DNA of 41,763 bases, taken from positions 1 through 41,763 of the forward strand of contig CAJMSV010000006.1 in assembly GCA_905216175.1 (NCBI GenBank). The letters run 5' to 3'. This DNA is from an uncultured bacterium (GTDB taxonomy: Bacteria > Actinomycetota > Coriobacteriia > Coriobacteriales > Coriobacteriaceae). The notes beneath the pieces were generated by a model that was not told the DNA's origin, searched no databases, and saw only the letters and a list, made by a program, of their open reading frames with translations. Every line of letters starts with the position of its first letter. Position 1 is the first letter of the stretch. Below are positions 1 through 7,137 of the stretch, in pieces. The position numbers were made by a program, and so were the translations under genes.

Positions 1-1
1 G

Positions 2-28
2 GTTACGCGGTTCTACGAACCGCGTAAC
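2..28. repeat. Perfect 12-bp hairpin palindrome
   Basis: Arms at 2-13 and 17-28 are perfect reverse complements around a 3-nt loop (TAC). There is no T-run after it, so it is not a typical intrinsic terminator. It is the first of four palindromic units in the gene-free stretch 1-345. Its role is unknown; a REP-like element or an RNA-end structure is possible. Confidence 0.6.
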
Positions 29-41
29 TAGTTGACGCTGC

Positions 42-141
42 GCGCCCACCAGAGCGACAACTTGTCATTCAAAGAGGACGGCATGACCAGAAGGTCTATG
101 CCGTCCTCTTTTCATGCCAATTTGTTCGCTCTGGTGGGCGC
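42..141. repeat. Nested inverted repeat around a terminator hairpin
   Basis: Outer arms GCGCCCACCAGAGCG (42-56) and its exact reverse complement (127-141) enclose the terminator hairpin at 71-112. The nested symmetry gives a long cruciform-capable unit. No reading frame with a ribosome binding site lies inside it. It may be a small palindromic mobile element or the 3' end of an RNA or gene lying before the window. Confidence 0.55.
71..112 (+). terminator. Intrinsic terminator
   Basis: Stem AAAGAGGACGGCAT (71-84) pairs with 98-111, extended by GACC/GGTC (85-88 with 93-96, one bulged T at 97). The loop is AGAA, and TTTT follows at the end of the second arm. It would end plus-strand transcription entering from before the window. 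The A-rich left side means it could also work on the minus strand for pdxST. Confidence 0.6.
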
Positions 142-194
142 TCGCTGTCGGTGCCAAAACATCGACATTGCCATGATCCAGACCTGCTAAAAGA

Positions 195-250
195 TAGTCG
201 TTGGGGACGTTCTTGTTTGACTGGTCATTTAAGAACGTCCCCAACGACTA
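195..250. repeat. REP-like palindrome, 20-bp perfect arms
   Basis: The 20-nt arm at 195-214 is exactly complementary to 231-250, with a 16-nt spacer. The arms carry GGGGAC/GTCCCC, the same short motif seen in the palindromes at 10098-10134 and 24208-24244. GGAC-type tetranucleotides are known features of REP sequences mobilised by REP-associated tyrosine transposases. No such transposase is in the window, so the assignment is an inference. Confidence 0.55.
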
Positions 251-258
251 CGTAGCAT

Positions 259-322
259 GAGAGTGGATAATCTCCCGGTATGAGCCCATATTCATGCTCA
301 AAGTGGGAGATCATCCACTCTC
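259..322. repeat. 18-bp inverted repeat with internal dyad
   Basis: Arms 259-276 and 305-322 are complementary at 17 of 18 positions. The interior (281-300) starts TGAGC and ends GCTCA, so a second small stem is possible. It lies just downstream of pdxT on the minus strand and could protect the 3' end of that mRNA. It lacks a U-tract, so it is not called a terminator. Confidence 0.5.
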
Positions 323-345
323 GTTTCGTTTGTTGATTTCGATGC

Positions 346-933
346 CTACATTTGTAGGAACAGTTCGTGGAGGCGGACGTCGTCGTCGAGCTCGGGGTGG
401 AAGGTTACGCCGAGCTGGTTGCCCTGGCGGGCGGCGACGATACGGCCGTCGACTTTTGCTAAGACCTTGGCGTCGCCGTGGACCTCGACGATGCGGGGCG
501 CGCGGATAAACGTCAGCGGCACTTCACCGTCGATGCCGGCTACCTGCCCCTTGGTTCGAAAGCTGCCGAGCTGCCTGCCGTAGGCATTGCGCTCGACAAG
601 TACATCCATGGTTGCCAAACGCGGCGTGCCCTTATCGTCGTGGGCGGCAAGGTCGCGCGCCAGCAGAATCAAGCCGGCGCAGGTGCCCAGGACGGGCATG
701 CCTTCAGCGATACGGGCACGAAGCTCCTCGAGCATGCCCAACTCATCAAGCAGCATCCCTTGAACGGTAGACTCGCCGCCGGGAAGTACCAGACGGTCAA
801 AGTCCTGCTTCAAATCAGCCGCCTGCCTCAGCTCAATACAACGTGCGCCCAGCTCGGATAGCCTTGCCTCGTGCTCGGTAAAAGCACCTTGGACCGCCAG
901 CACGGCGACCGTCTGGTCTGCGTAATCGCTCAT
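346..933 (-). CDS. pdxT: PLP synthase glutaminase subunit PdxT
   Basis: A 195-aa class I glutaminase that hydrolyses glutamine and channels ammonia to PdxS in the deoxyxylulose-independent pyridoxal 5'-phosphate pathway in the cytoplasm. Visible landmarks are the PGGEST motif at residues 51-56, the nucleophile Cys85 in GTCAGL, and the His179/Glu181 pair in FHPE near the C terminus, so the Cys-His-Glu triad is intact. Length fits the family. The ATG at 933 is preceded by AGAAAGGA at good spacing. It starts only about 20 nt after the pdxS stop, so the two are co-transcribed, as expected for subunits of one complex. Confidence 0.96.
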   Translation of the reverse strand: MSDYADQTVAVLAVQGAFTEHEARLSELGARCIELRQAADLKQDFDRLVLPGGESTVQGMLLDELGMLEELRARIAEGMPVLGTCAGLILLARDLAAHDDKGTPRLATMDVLVERNAYGRQLGSFRTKGQVAGIDGEVPLTFIRAPRIVEVHGDAKVLAKVDGRIVAARQGNQLGVTFHPELDDDVRLHELFLQM

Positions 934-953
934 GTGCGATCCTTTCTGCTGGA

Positions 954-1844
954 CTAGCGCCCGCGCTCCTCCATGATGATCTCGATCTCGTCGGCGTTGA
1001 TGCCCACCATGGCCTCGCCCAGGTCCTCCGAAAGCTCGGCGATGAGCTTGGCATCGGTGAAGTTTGCCACGGCCTTGACGATGGCGGCTGCGCGCTTGGC
1101 GGGGTCGCCGCTCTTAAAGATGCCCGAGCCGACAAAGACGCCTTCGGCGCCCAGCTGCATCATCAGCGCGGCATCGGCCGGGGTCGCTACGCCGCCGGCG
1201 GCAAAGTTCACGACGGGAAGCTTACCCGTGGCATGGACCTCGCGCACCAGCTCGACCGGAACCTGCAGTTGCTTGGCTGCCTCAAAGAGCTCATCGTCGC
1301 GCAGGGCGACAACGTCGCGGATCTGCTTTTGGATCTTGCGCATGTGGCGTACGGCCTGAACGACGTCGCCCGTGCCCGGCTCGCCCTTGGTGCGAATCAT
1401 CGTGGCGCCCTCGGCAACACGTCGCAGCGCCTCGCCCAGATCGCGGGCGCCGCAGACAAATGGCACGTCAAACTGGGTCTTGTCGATGTGATAGGCGTCA
1501 TCGGCAGGGGAGAGAACCTCGGACTCGTCGATGTAATCGATCTCGATGGCCTGAAGGACCTGCGCCTCGACGATGTGACCGATGCGGCACTTGGCCATGA
1601 CGGGGATGGAGACGGCCTCCTGGATGCCCTTGATCATCTTGGGGTCGCTCATGCGCGAGACGCCGCCTGCGGCACGGATGTCGGCCGGGATGCGCTCGAG
1701 AGCCATGACGGCGCAGGCGCCTGCCTCCTCGGCGATGCGTGCCTGCTCGGGCGTGGTGACGTCCATGATGACGCCGCCCTTGAGCATCTGCGCGAGCTCG
1801 CGATTGAGTTTGACGCGATCGGCCTTGCTGTTCTGTTCTGCCAT
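954..1844 (-). CDS. pdxS: PLP synthase subunit PdxS
   Basis: Synthase subunit (296 aa) that builds pyridoxal 5'-phosphate from ribose 5-phosphate, glyceraldehyde 3-phosphate and ammonia from PdxT; the family forms a (beta/alpha)8-barrel dodecamer. Asp28, Lys85 in VMAKCRIGH and Lys153 in RTKGEPGTG match the known catalytic residues, with a constant +4 offset from the Bacillus subtilis numbering. I chose the ATG at 1844 (MAEQNSK) because GGGAG sits just before it. An upstream in-frame ATG at 1886 would add 14 non-conserved residues. First gene of the pdxST operon, divergent from the PdxR-like regulator at 1990. Confidence 0.96.
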   Translation of the reverse strand: MAEQNSKADRVKLNRELAQMLKGGVIMDVTTPEQARIAEEAGACAVMALERIPADIRAAGGVSRMSDPKMIKGIQEAVSIPVMAKCRIGHIVEAQVLQAIEIDYIDESEVLSPADDAYHIDKTQFDVPFVCGARDLGEALRRVAEGATMIRTKGEPGTGDVVQAVRHMRKIQKQIRDVVALRDDELFEAAKQLQVPVELVREVHATGKLPVVNFAAGGVATPADAALMMQLGAEGVFVGSGIFKSGDPAKRAAAIVKAVANFTDAKLIAELSEDLGEAMVGINADEIEIIMEERGR

Positions 1845-1931
1845 GGTTGCTCCCTTGGTTGGCATGTGCATTGCTTGACGGAACATCCTATCGGGGAGCT
1901 AGGTATGGTGAAATACTCAGTTTTCGAGATA

Positions 1932-1961
1932 ATAATAAGGTCAGCCTAATACCAGATTGAA
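1932..1961 (-). promoter_or_regulatory. Candidate pdxST promoter
   Basis: On the minus strand TTCAAT (1956-1961) is followed after 18 nt by TATTAT (1932-1937), leaving a leader of about 80 nt before pdxS. The -35 is weak, which fits an activator-dependent promoter such as those driven by PdxR. Called by eye only. Confidence 0.35.
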
Positions 1962-1978
1962 CAGCTCGATAAGGTCAG
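1935..1978. promoter_or_regulatory. Candidate PdxR operator: two ATAAGGTCAG direct repeats
   Basis: ATAAGGTCAG occurs twice in the pdxS/regulator intergenic region, at 1935-1944 and 1969-1978. The 34-bp offset is close to three helical turns, so both lie on one face of the DNA. MocR/PdxR regulators are known to bind direct repeats in such divergent promoters. One copy overlaps the candidate pdxST -10; the other overlaps the regulator's ribosome binding site, suggesting autoregulation. Confidence 0.45.
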
Positions 1979-1989
1979 GTGGCAAACTC

Positions 1990-3426
1990 ATGCTTGACTA
2001 CAATTTGGAAAAACGCGGCGAAGCATCGCTCTATGAGTATGTTTACCAGCAAATTCGAGATGATATCGTAGCTGGACGCATTGTGGCGGGGGAGCATTTG
2101 CCGTCTAAGCGCGCCTTTGCCAGTCATCTGGGAATCAGTGTCATTACTATCGAGAATGCATATAGCCAGCTACTTGCCGAGGGCTATATTTGCTCAAAGC
2201 CGCGGCGTGGCTACTACGCTTGCAAGCTTCCGGATGCACCGGTTTTGCCTTTGGCTTCGCAGGGCATCGACCGAGATACCGTCTCTGTGGGCCTCAGCGC
2301 GCATGATGTCAACGGACAGGTCGAGCAATTCGACGCACTTTCTCCTTCCGCTTTGGAGGCGGCGCGGCTTTGGCAAAGCGCACTACGGGCGACGCTGGCA
2401 TCCGAAGATGAGCGCGAAATCTTTTCGCCCGCACCGGCGCAGGGCACCGCTCGGCTGCGACGCGCAATTGCTCACCATCTGCGTGGGACAAGGGGCATGA
2501 ATGTCGACCCCAACAACATTGTTATCGGTGCAGGCGCCCAGCTGCTCGATACCATGTTGGTTCAGTTGCTTGGAGCCGACAAGGTGTATGCCGTTGAGGA
2601 CCCGGGCTATTTGCGTCTGACGCGCATCTATCAGGCTATGGGCTGTCAAGTACGACATATCCCGTTGGATGATGAGGGCGTGGACTTGAGCATTCTGCAG
2701 AAAAGCGGGACCGATGTCCTTCACCTGATGCCGTCCCATCAGTATCCGACCGGCCTTGTGACGAGCATTGCGCGGCGCTATGCGCTTCTGAGCTGGGCCG
2801 CCGAGCGACCAGGTCGGTATCTCATCGAAGATGACTTTGATTGTGAGTTTCGCCTTGCCGGGAAGCCGATTCCCGCGCTCGCGTCGATCGATGCCTCCCA
2901 GTCGGTTATCTACACCAACACGTTTTCGAAGAGCCTGTCATCGGCGTTGCGTCTAGCGTACATGGTGCTGCCCGATGAGCTAATGGAGCGGTTTAGGCGC
3001 AACCTTGGTTTTTACGCCTCGTCGGTGAGTTCTGTTGACCAGGTCGCTTTGGCTCGTTTGCTGGAATCGGGTGATTACGAGCGACATGTGAACCGCGTGC
3101 GCGTTCGTGCTCGTGAGGCGCGTGATGGCCTGACATCGCTTGTACGGAAGGCATTTCCGGCAGGGGAGGTCTCGATCGAGCATGCGGACGCGGGCCTTTA
3201 CTGCACCGTGGTTGCGGAGCGTGGAACGGGCGGAAGCACTTTTGCACGGGCCCTCACGCGCTCGAGCATCCCTTTTATCGATATCGGTGACTGTTTTTGG
3301 TGTGCCGATGGCGCATCTGTCCCTGAAAACTCAACTCAAATTCTTGTTCAGTATGACGATCTGAGTCCAAAAGTACTAACTACCTTGGAATTGCAGCTAA
3401 TGGGGGGCGCTCTGCAATCTAAGTGA
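1990..3426 (+). CDS. pdxR: MocR/PdxR-family transcriptional regulator
   Basis: A 478-aa GntR-type regulator with an N-terminal winged helix (about residues 14-80, including LPSKRAFASHLGIS) fused to a fold-type I aminotransferase-like domain from about residue 120. PLP-binding features are present: IEDDFD near 279-284 and the Schiff-base Lys314 in TFSKS. Divergent placement from pdxST makes activation of PLP synthesis by a PLP-sensing PdxR the likely role. ATG 1990 has AGGTGG seven bases upstream; a TTG at 1957 is in frame but lacks a good site. The last codon and the TGA stop (3421-3426) lie inside a 119-bp repeat element, so that insertion probably reshaped the C terminus. Confidence 0.9.
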   Translation: MLDYNLEKRGEASLYEYVYQQIRDDIVAGRIVAGEHLPSKRAFASHLGISVITIENAYSQLLAEGYICSKPRRGYYACKLPDAPVLPLASQGIDRDTVSVGLSAHDVNGQVEQFDALSPSALEAARLWQSALRATLASEDEREIFSPAPAQGTARLRRAIAHHLRGTRGMNVDPNNIVIGAGAQLLDTMLVQLLGADKVYAVEDPGYLRLTRIYQAMGCQVRHIPLDDEGVDLSILQKSGTDVLHLMPSHQYPTGLVTSIARRYALLSWAAERPGRYLIEDDFDCEFRLAGKPIPALASIDASQSVIYTNTFSKSLSSALRLAYMVLPDELMERFRRNLGFYASSVSSVDQVALARLLESGDYERHVNRVRVRAREARDGLTSLVRKAFPAGEVSIEHADAGLYCTVVAERGTGGSTFARALTRSSIPFIDIGDCFWCADGASVPENSTQILVQYDDLSPKVLTTLELQLMGGALQSK

Positions 3427-3539
3427 GTAGACTTTTGGCGTGATGGCGAGCAGGCAGTTTTGTAGCAAGCTATCTACCTGCGGTTTTGAAAAGCAGGATG
3501 ACCGGCCTGCTCGGGATGTTCAAAAAAGTCTACTCACTT
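3421..3539 (+). mobile_element. 119-bp TIR element, copy 1
   Basis: Begins AAGTGAGTAGACTTTT and ends with its exact complement (3524-3539), giving 16-bp terminal inverted repeats. The centre carries TACCTGCGG (element positions 55-63), shared by all three copies. An inner stem, GAGCAGGC (3448-3455) with GCCTGCTC (3505-3512), is perfect. The copies at 4840 and 14867 are exactly the same length and align without gaps. No protein is encoded. It resembles a MITE or a structured palindromic repeat. The pdxR stop codon is inside its left end. Confidence 0.85.
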
Positions 3540-3572
3540 GCCGCCCAAAGCTCCTGCATGAGAAAAAATGGG

Positions 3573-3638
3573 GTTTTCAACAGGGCTTCGTCCAGCTCTC
3601 GGCAAGCTTTTGGCCAGTTGGGGAGTGCTGTTGAAAAC
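3573..3638. repeat. 11-bp inverted repeat upstream of the DUF559-like gene
   Basis: GTTTTCAACAG (3573-3583) and CTGTTGAAAAC (3628-3638) are exact complements separated by 44 nt. The region lies between repeat element copy 1 and the nuclease-like gene, about 85 bp before its start. It could be an operator, an mRNA leader structure or part of the mobile unit. The rest of 3540-3721 holds no gene that I can support. Confidence 0.5.
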
Positions 3639-3721
3639 TTGGCAGTCCGTTCGGCGCCATTTTTGGTGCGTTCGCGCCAATGCGTGACTGACTGGGTTGA
3701 AATTCGTGTTTTCCTGTGCCT

Positions 3722-4849
3722 ATGAAGGATCTACTTTGTGACATATCGGCTTTTAGGTACTGGCGTTTGCCTCCTCAAGTCCGCGCTTTGTGTCCGCCGC
3801 TTCCACGACCGGAAGAAGACCGGCAGCGATATGATCTCGCCCGCAACCCGACGGCTGCGGTCGCGCTCGGTTTTCCGTTGTATACATTGGTTCAGACGAG
3901 AAACAAACGGACTTGTCCTGCCAGCATTAGGCAGCGGCTGTTTCTTGGTGAGCTTCCCAGGGAATCCGTGCTGGAAACGGAGCATGGATTTTTGATTACG
4001 TCTCCTCTACTGACGGCATTCATCATGTCACGGCATCTGACGGATCTTCAGCTTCTTTTGGTATTGGCGGAGATGTGTGGCTTGTTTGCGGTGTGTGCCC
4101 TGCCGGCGTTACTTGAGACGGAGCTTTCGCGTGCAATTGATTCGGGTGCGATTTCGACAACGTTCGGTTGGGCGCGCTGCCCGTCCGAGGACGGCACCGC
4201 CTCAAATTTATGGCGTCGAGACGCTTTGGTTTTGGGCGGAGACCTTGACCGTTTTTGTTCAGATGTTTGCGGGATGCGTTACGGCAATAGATTTATGGCG
4301 GTATCGCAACTCGTTCCATTGGGTGCCGCGTCGCCTTTTGAGGTCGAGGCGTATTTGCTACTTGCACTGCCGCGATCCCTGGGAGGCGAAGGTTTTTGCG
4401 ACATAGAGCTTAATGTTGAAGTGATGCTAGGCACAAGTGCTCGAGCGATTGTGGGAAAGTCCCGTGTATATATCGACCTACTTCTTTCTTCACCGGACGG
4501 TAGGCGACAGGTGGCCATTGAATGTCAGGGAAAGGCCTCGCACGGACGCGCAGGGGATGGCTTGCGTGACGCTGACCGCATGACAGCCCTTCAAGCCATG
4601 GGCTACGATGTACTTCTCCTGACACACAGACAGATATCCGATGAGGATAGATTCCGCGCGATCGTTAAGGCCGTATGCAGGATGCTCGATGCTGAATATC
4701 GTGATAAAAGCTCGGATGAGCAAAGGGCTGAGACATTACTCAGGTCTGAACTATTTGTTGACTGGACAAAATTGGGAGTAATCGACGGAAAGATGCCCGT
4801 TAGACACAAAACAGCTCGATCGTGGACGGCTGCGGTTCTAAGTGAGTAG
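3722..4849 (+). CDS. DUF559/Vsr-like PD-(D/E)XK nuclease-fold protein
   Basis: A 375-aa protein of uncertain role. The C-terminal part (about 245-305) reads like a DUF559/Vsr-type nuclease core: YIDLL (Asp252), AIECQG (Glu267), a histidine at 274, the helix RDADRMTALQAMGYD and the strand VLLLTHRQI. The usual Lys of E-x-K is Gln269, so catalysis is uncertain. The N-terminal part (CDISAFRYWR..., FLITSPLLTAF, LAEMCGL) resembles the AbiEi-like N-terminal regions of multicopy coriobacterial proteins. It is visibly more AT-rich than its neighbours and framed by two direct 119-bp repeats. ATG 3722 (GTG at 3716 possible) has no clear Shine-Dalgarno. The last codons and TAG stop lie in element copy 2. 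A defence or mobile-element role is an inference. Confidence 0.65.
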   Translation: MKDLLCDISAFRYWRLPPQVRALCPPLPRPEEDRQRYDLARNPTAAVALGFPLYTLVQTRNKRTCPASIRQRLFLGELPRESVLETEHGFLITSPLLTAFIMSRHLTDLQLLLVLAEMCGLFAVCALPALLETELSRAIDSGAISTTFGWARCPSEDGTASNLWRRDALVLGGDLDRFCSDVCGMRYGNRFMAVSQLVPLGAASPFEVEAYLLLALPRSLGGEGFCDIELNVEVMLGTSARAIVGKSRVYIDLLLSSPDGRRQVAIECQGKASHGRAGDGLRDADRMTALQAMGYDVLLLTHRQISDEDRFRAIVKAVCRMLDAEYRDKSSDEQRAETLLRSELFVDWTKLGVIDGKMPVRHKTARSWTAAVLSE

Positions 4850-4958
4850 ACTTTTGACACTTTGGCGACCAGGCCGTTTTGCAATAAGTTATTTACCTGC
4901 GGCTTTATAAAGCAATATGGATGGCGTGCTTGGCAAGTTCCAAAAAGTCTACTCACTT
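4840..4958 (+). mobile_element. 119-bp TIR element, copy 2
   Basis: Same orientation and exact length as copy 1, starting AAGTGAGTAGACTTTTG and ending AAAAAGTCTACTCACTT, with the central TACCTGCGG at the same offset. The inverted symmetry extends one base on each side (4839 T, 4959 A), and further to CT/AG. The left end supplies the last two codons and the stop of the upstream gene. Together with copy 1 it forms a direct repeat 1,419 bp apart that brackets the DUF559-like gene. Confidence 0.85.
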
Positions 4959-5029
4959 AGTTTTTGACGAGAAACCTATGCCGAAGGCGGTCCTATTTCA
5001 GGGAGTTAACAAGTTTGTGAGGCACGAAA

Positions 5030-5057
5030 AAGGCCCGAACCATGCGGTCCGGGCCTT
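5030..5057 (-). terminator. Intrinsic terminator of rubrerythrin
   Basis: Read on the minus strand, AAGGCCCGGACC (5057-5046) pairs with GGTTCGGGCCTT (5041-5030, one G-T pair) around GCAT and is followed by TTTCG. It lies about 35 bp after the rubrerythrin stop. Confidence 0.75.
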
Positions 5058-5090
5058 ATAAAGCTAGAGAATGTCTCTCAGGCGTTTGGC

Positions 5091-5651
5091 TTAGCCGAAG
5101 TAGCGCTTGAGCAGGCCGGCGAAAGCCTTGCCATGGCGGGCCTCGTCGCGAGCCATCTCGTGCACGGTGTCGTGGATGGCATCGAGGCCAGCGGCCTTGG
5201 CGCGCTTAGCAAGATCGGTCTTGCCGGCGGTGGCGCCGTTCTCGGCCTCAACGCGCATCTCGAGGTTCTTCTTGGTAGAGTCGGTCACGACCTCGCCCAG
5301 GAGCTCAGCGAACTTGGCGGCGTGCTCGGCCTCCTCGTGGGCAGCCTTCTCCCAGTACAGGCCGATCTCGGGATAACCCTCGCGATGGGCGACGCGAGCC
5401 ATGGCCAGGTACATACCGACCTCGGAGCACTCGCCCTCAAAGTTGGCGCGCAGGTCGGCAACGATGTCCTCGGAGACGCCCTCCATCTTGGCGATGCCCA
5501 CGACGTGCTCGGCAGCCCACTCGAGCTGGCCCTCCTCCTGCTTCAGGAAACGAGAACCGGGAACGCCGCACTGGGGGCACTTGAAGTCCTCGGGCAGCTG
5601 GTCGCCGTCGAACTCTTCCACATAACCGCAAACGGGGCAAACAAACTTCAT
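5091..5651 (-). CDS. rbr: Reverse-type rubrerythrin (rubredoxin domain first)
   Basis: A 186-aa cytoplasmic non-haem iron protein for peroxide detoxification in anaerobes. The rubredoxin-like Fe(Cys)4 site is at the N terminus (Cys5, Cys8, Cys25, Cys28 in CPVCGY and CPQCGVP). The ferritin-like di-iron domain follows, with ligand motifs around FEGECSE (71-77), EEAEH (106-110) and DEARH (169-173). This order is opposite to classical rubrerythrin and matches the reverse rubrerythrins of clostridia. Start at 5651 is supported by AAAGGA seven bases upstream; a longer in-frame ORF to 5756 adds non-conserved residues. Single-gene unit with its own terminator. Confidence 0.92.
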   Translation of the reverse strand: MKFVCPVCGYVEEFDGDQLPEDFKCPQCGVPGSRFLKQEEGQLEWAAEHVVGIAKMEGVSEDIVADLRANFEGECSEVGMYLAMARVAHREGYPEIGLYWEKAAHEEAEHAAKFAELLGEVVTDSTKKNLEMRVEAENGATAGKTDLAKRAKAAGLDAIHDTVHEMARDEARHGKAFAGLLKRYFG

Positions 5652-5733
5652 GATTCGATCCTTTCGATCGATGGCGATTGTGCGCTCGTCCGGTCCCGTA
5701 AGGGCCCTCTCCGGACGTGCGTCTTGACGAGTT

Positions 5734-5763
5734 CTATTATCCATAAATGCAACCAAATGTGAA
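5734..5763 (-). promoter_or_regulatory. Candidate rubrerythrin promoter
   Basis: On the minus strand TTCACA (5758-5763) and TAATAG (5734-5739) are 18 bp apart in an AT-rich intergenic stretch, leaving a leader of roughly 75 nt. Called by eye; no oxidative-stress operator is evident. Confidence 0.35.
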
Positions 5764-5874
5764 GCCTATTAGGAATGATTTTTAATAAAACAATTTCGAG
5801 ATATGAAGATGTTGATTGATTAACGATTGGGAGGCCGTCTGCGATTTTTGCTGAGTACAATCGGGCGAGCAAAT

Positions 5875-5888
5875 GTTGACCTATCAAC
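5875..5888. promoter_or_regulatory. Small palindrome before the alcohol dehydrogenase
   Basis: GTTGA (5875-5879) and TCAAC (5884-5888) flank 4 nt, immediately ahead of the GAAGGAG ribosome binding site of the adh operon. A TACAAT at 5856-5861 could be a -10. It may be a repressor site, but the element is short. Confidence 0.25.
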
Positions 5889-5907
5889 AAATGAAGGAGT
5901 TTCCTTT

Positions 5908-7128
5908 ATGCATCTAGCCCGTCGTGCCTGGTGCCGAACATATCAGACGGTTTTTCGCATTGCATTGCCGATCCTGCCCTATACCGAGCCGCGCATTCTG
6001 GAGCATGCCGAGGATGTGCCCGCGGTGCTTCAAAAGCGCGCGATCCAGAAGGTCCTTATCGTGACAGACCCTGGTATTGCACGTTTGGGACTCACGGCAT
6101 CACTCGAGCGTGCGCTTACGGCTCAGGGGATTGGCGTTACGGTCTATGCCGAAACGCGTGCGAACCCCACGGTCTCGAATGTGGAGGAGGCGGCGTCCCT
6201 GTATCGAGAGCGCGCCTGCCAGGCCATTATCGGTTTTGGCGGAGGATCAGCCATGGACTGCGCCAAGGGCGTGGGCGCACGCATTGCGCAGCCAAGCAAG
6301 CCCATCAACAAGATGCGCGGGCTGCTGCGGATTCATCGTCGCCTGCCGCTGCTCATCGCCGTTCCCACCACGGCGGGCACGGGAAGCGAGGTCACGCTTG
6401 CGGCGGTAATTACCGATGACGAGACGCACTACAAGTATCCCATTAACGACTTTGTGCTTATCCCGCGCTTTGCGGCGCACGACCCCGAGTTTACGCGCGG
6501 TCTGCCCGCCTCCATTACGGGGCAGACGGGCATGGACGCCCTGACGCATGCCGTCGAGGCGTTTATCGGGCGAAGCACCACGCCCTATACGCGCAAGATG
6601 GCGCGACAGGCGGTGCAGCTCATCCACGACAATTTGCTCGAGGCCTATGAGCATGGCGACGACATGCGTGCGCGTCGCAATATGCTTTCGGCGGCGTATA
6701 AGGCGGGAGTTGCCTTTACGCGCTCCTATGTTGGATACGTTCATGCCATCGCGCACAGTCTAGGCGGCCGATACGGAATTCCGCACGGTTTGGCCAACGC
6801 GATCATCCTGCCGCACATGCTTCGCGCTTATGGTGACGCCGCCGCCCCCAAGCTTGCCGATCTTGCTCGCATGGCGGGCATTGCGCCGGCTACCGCGCAG
6901 GACAGTCTTGCGGCCGAGGCCTTTATCGATTGGGTCGACCGCATGAACGAGGCCCTGGGAATCCCCAAATATGTCTCGGGTATTCGCCGCTCCGATATTC
7001 CGCAAATGGCGGCCCATGCCGATGCCGAGGCCAATCCCCTGTACCCCGTTCCACTTTTGATGGACCGCTCGGAGCTCGAGCATATGTACGAGGTCGTCGC
7101 GGGTGGTATGTTTGAGGACGAGAACTAG
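5908..7128 (+). CDS. Iron-containing alcohol dehydrogenase
   Basis: A 406-aa group III (Fe-ADH) enzyme that interconverts alcohols and aldehydes with NAD(P). The nucleotide-binding GFGGGSAMDCAKG spans about 109-121 and PTTAGTGSE is at 153-161. The metal ligands are visible as Asp210 and His214 (GMDALTHAVEA), His279 (HAIAHSLGG) and His293 (IPHG). ATG 5908 follows GAAGGAGT at good spacing; an upstream in-frame extension to 5827 has no site. It is followed after 9 nt by an aldehyde dehydrogenase, so the pair can move carbon between alcohol, aldehyde and acid. Substrate cannot be told from sequence. Confidence 0.9.
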   Translation: MHLARRAWCRTYQTVFRIALPILPYTEPRILEHAEDVPAVLQKRAIQKVLIVTDPGIARLGLTASLERALTAQGIGVTVYAETRANPTVSNVEEAASLYRERACQAIIGFGGGSAMDCAKGVGARIAQPSKPINKMRGLLRIHRRLPLLIAVPTTAGTGSEVTLAAVITDDETHYKYPINDFVLIPRFAAHDPEFTRGLPASITGQTGMDALTHAVEAFIGRSTTPYTRKMARQAVQLIHDNLLEAYEHGDDMRARRNMLSAAYKAGVAFTRSYVGYVHAIAHSLGGRYGIPHGLANAIILPHMLRAYGDAAAPKLADLARMAGIAPATAQDSLAAEAFIDWVDRMNEALGIPKYVSGIRRSDIPQMAAHADAEANPLYPVPLLMDRSELEHMYEVVAGGMFEDEN

Positions 7129-7137
7129 GAGGGTGCC

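Noticed and set aside
3421..3539. Element copies read as intrinsic terminators
   Set aside because: The T and A runs lie inside the terminal stem and about 90 nt separate the arms, unlike a compact terminator hairpin followed by a U-run.
3440..3725. Short ORFs over element copy 1 and the following leader
   Set aside because: No ribosome site; the frames run through the repeat and its palindromes.
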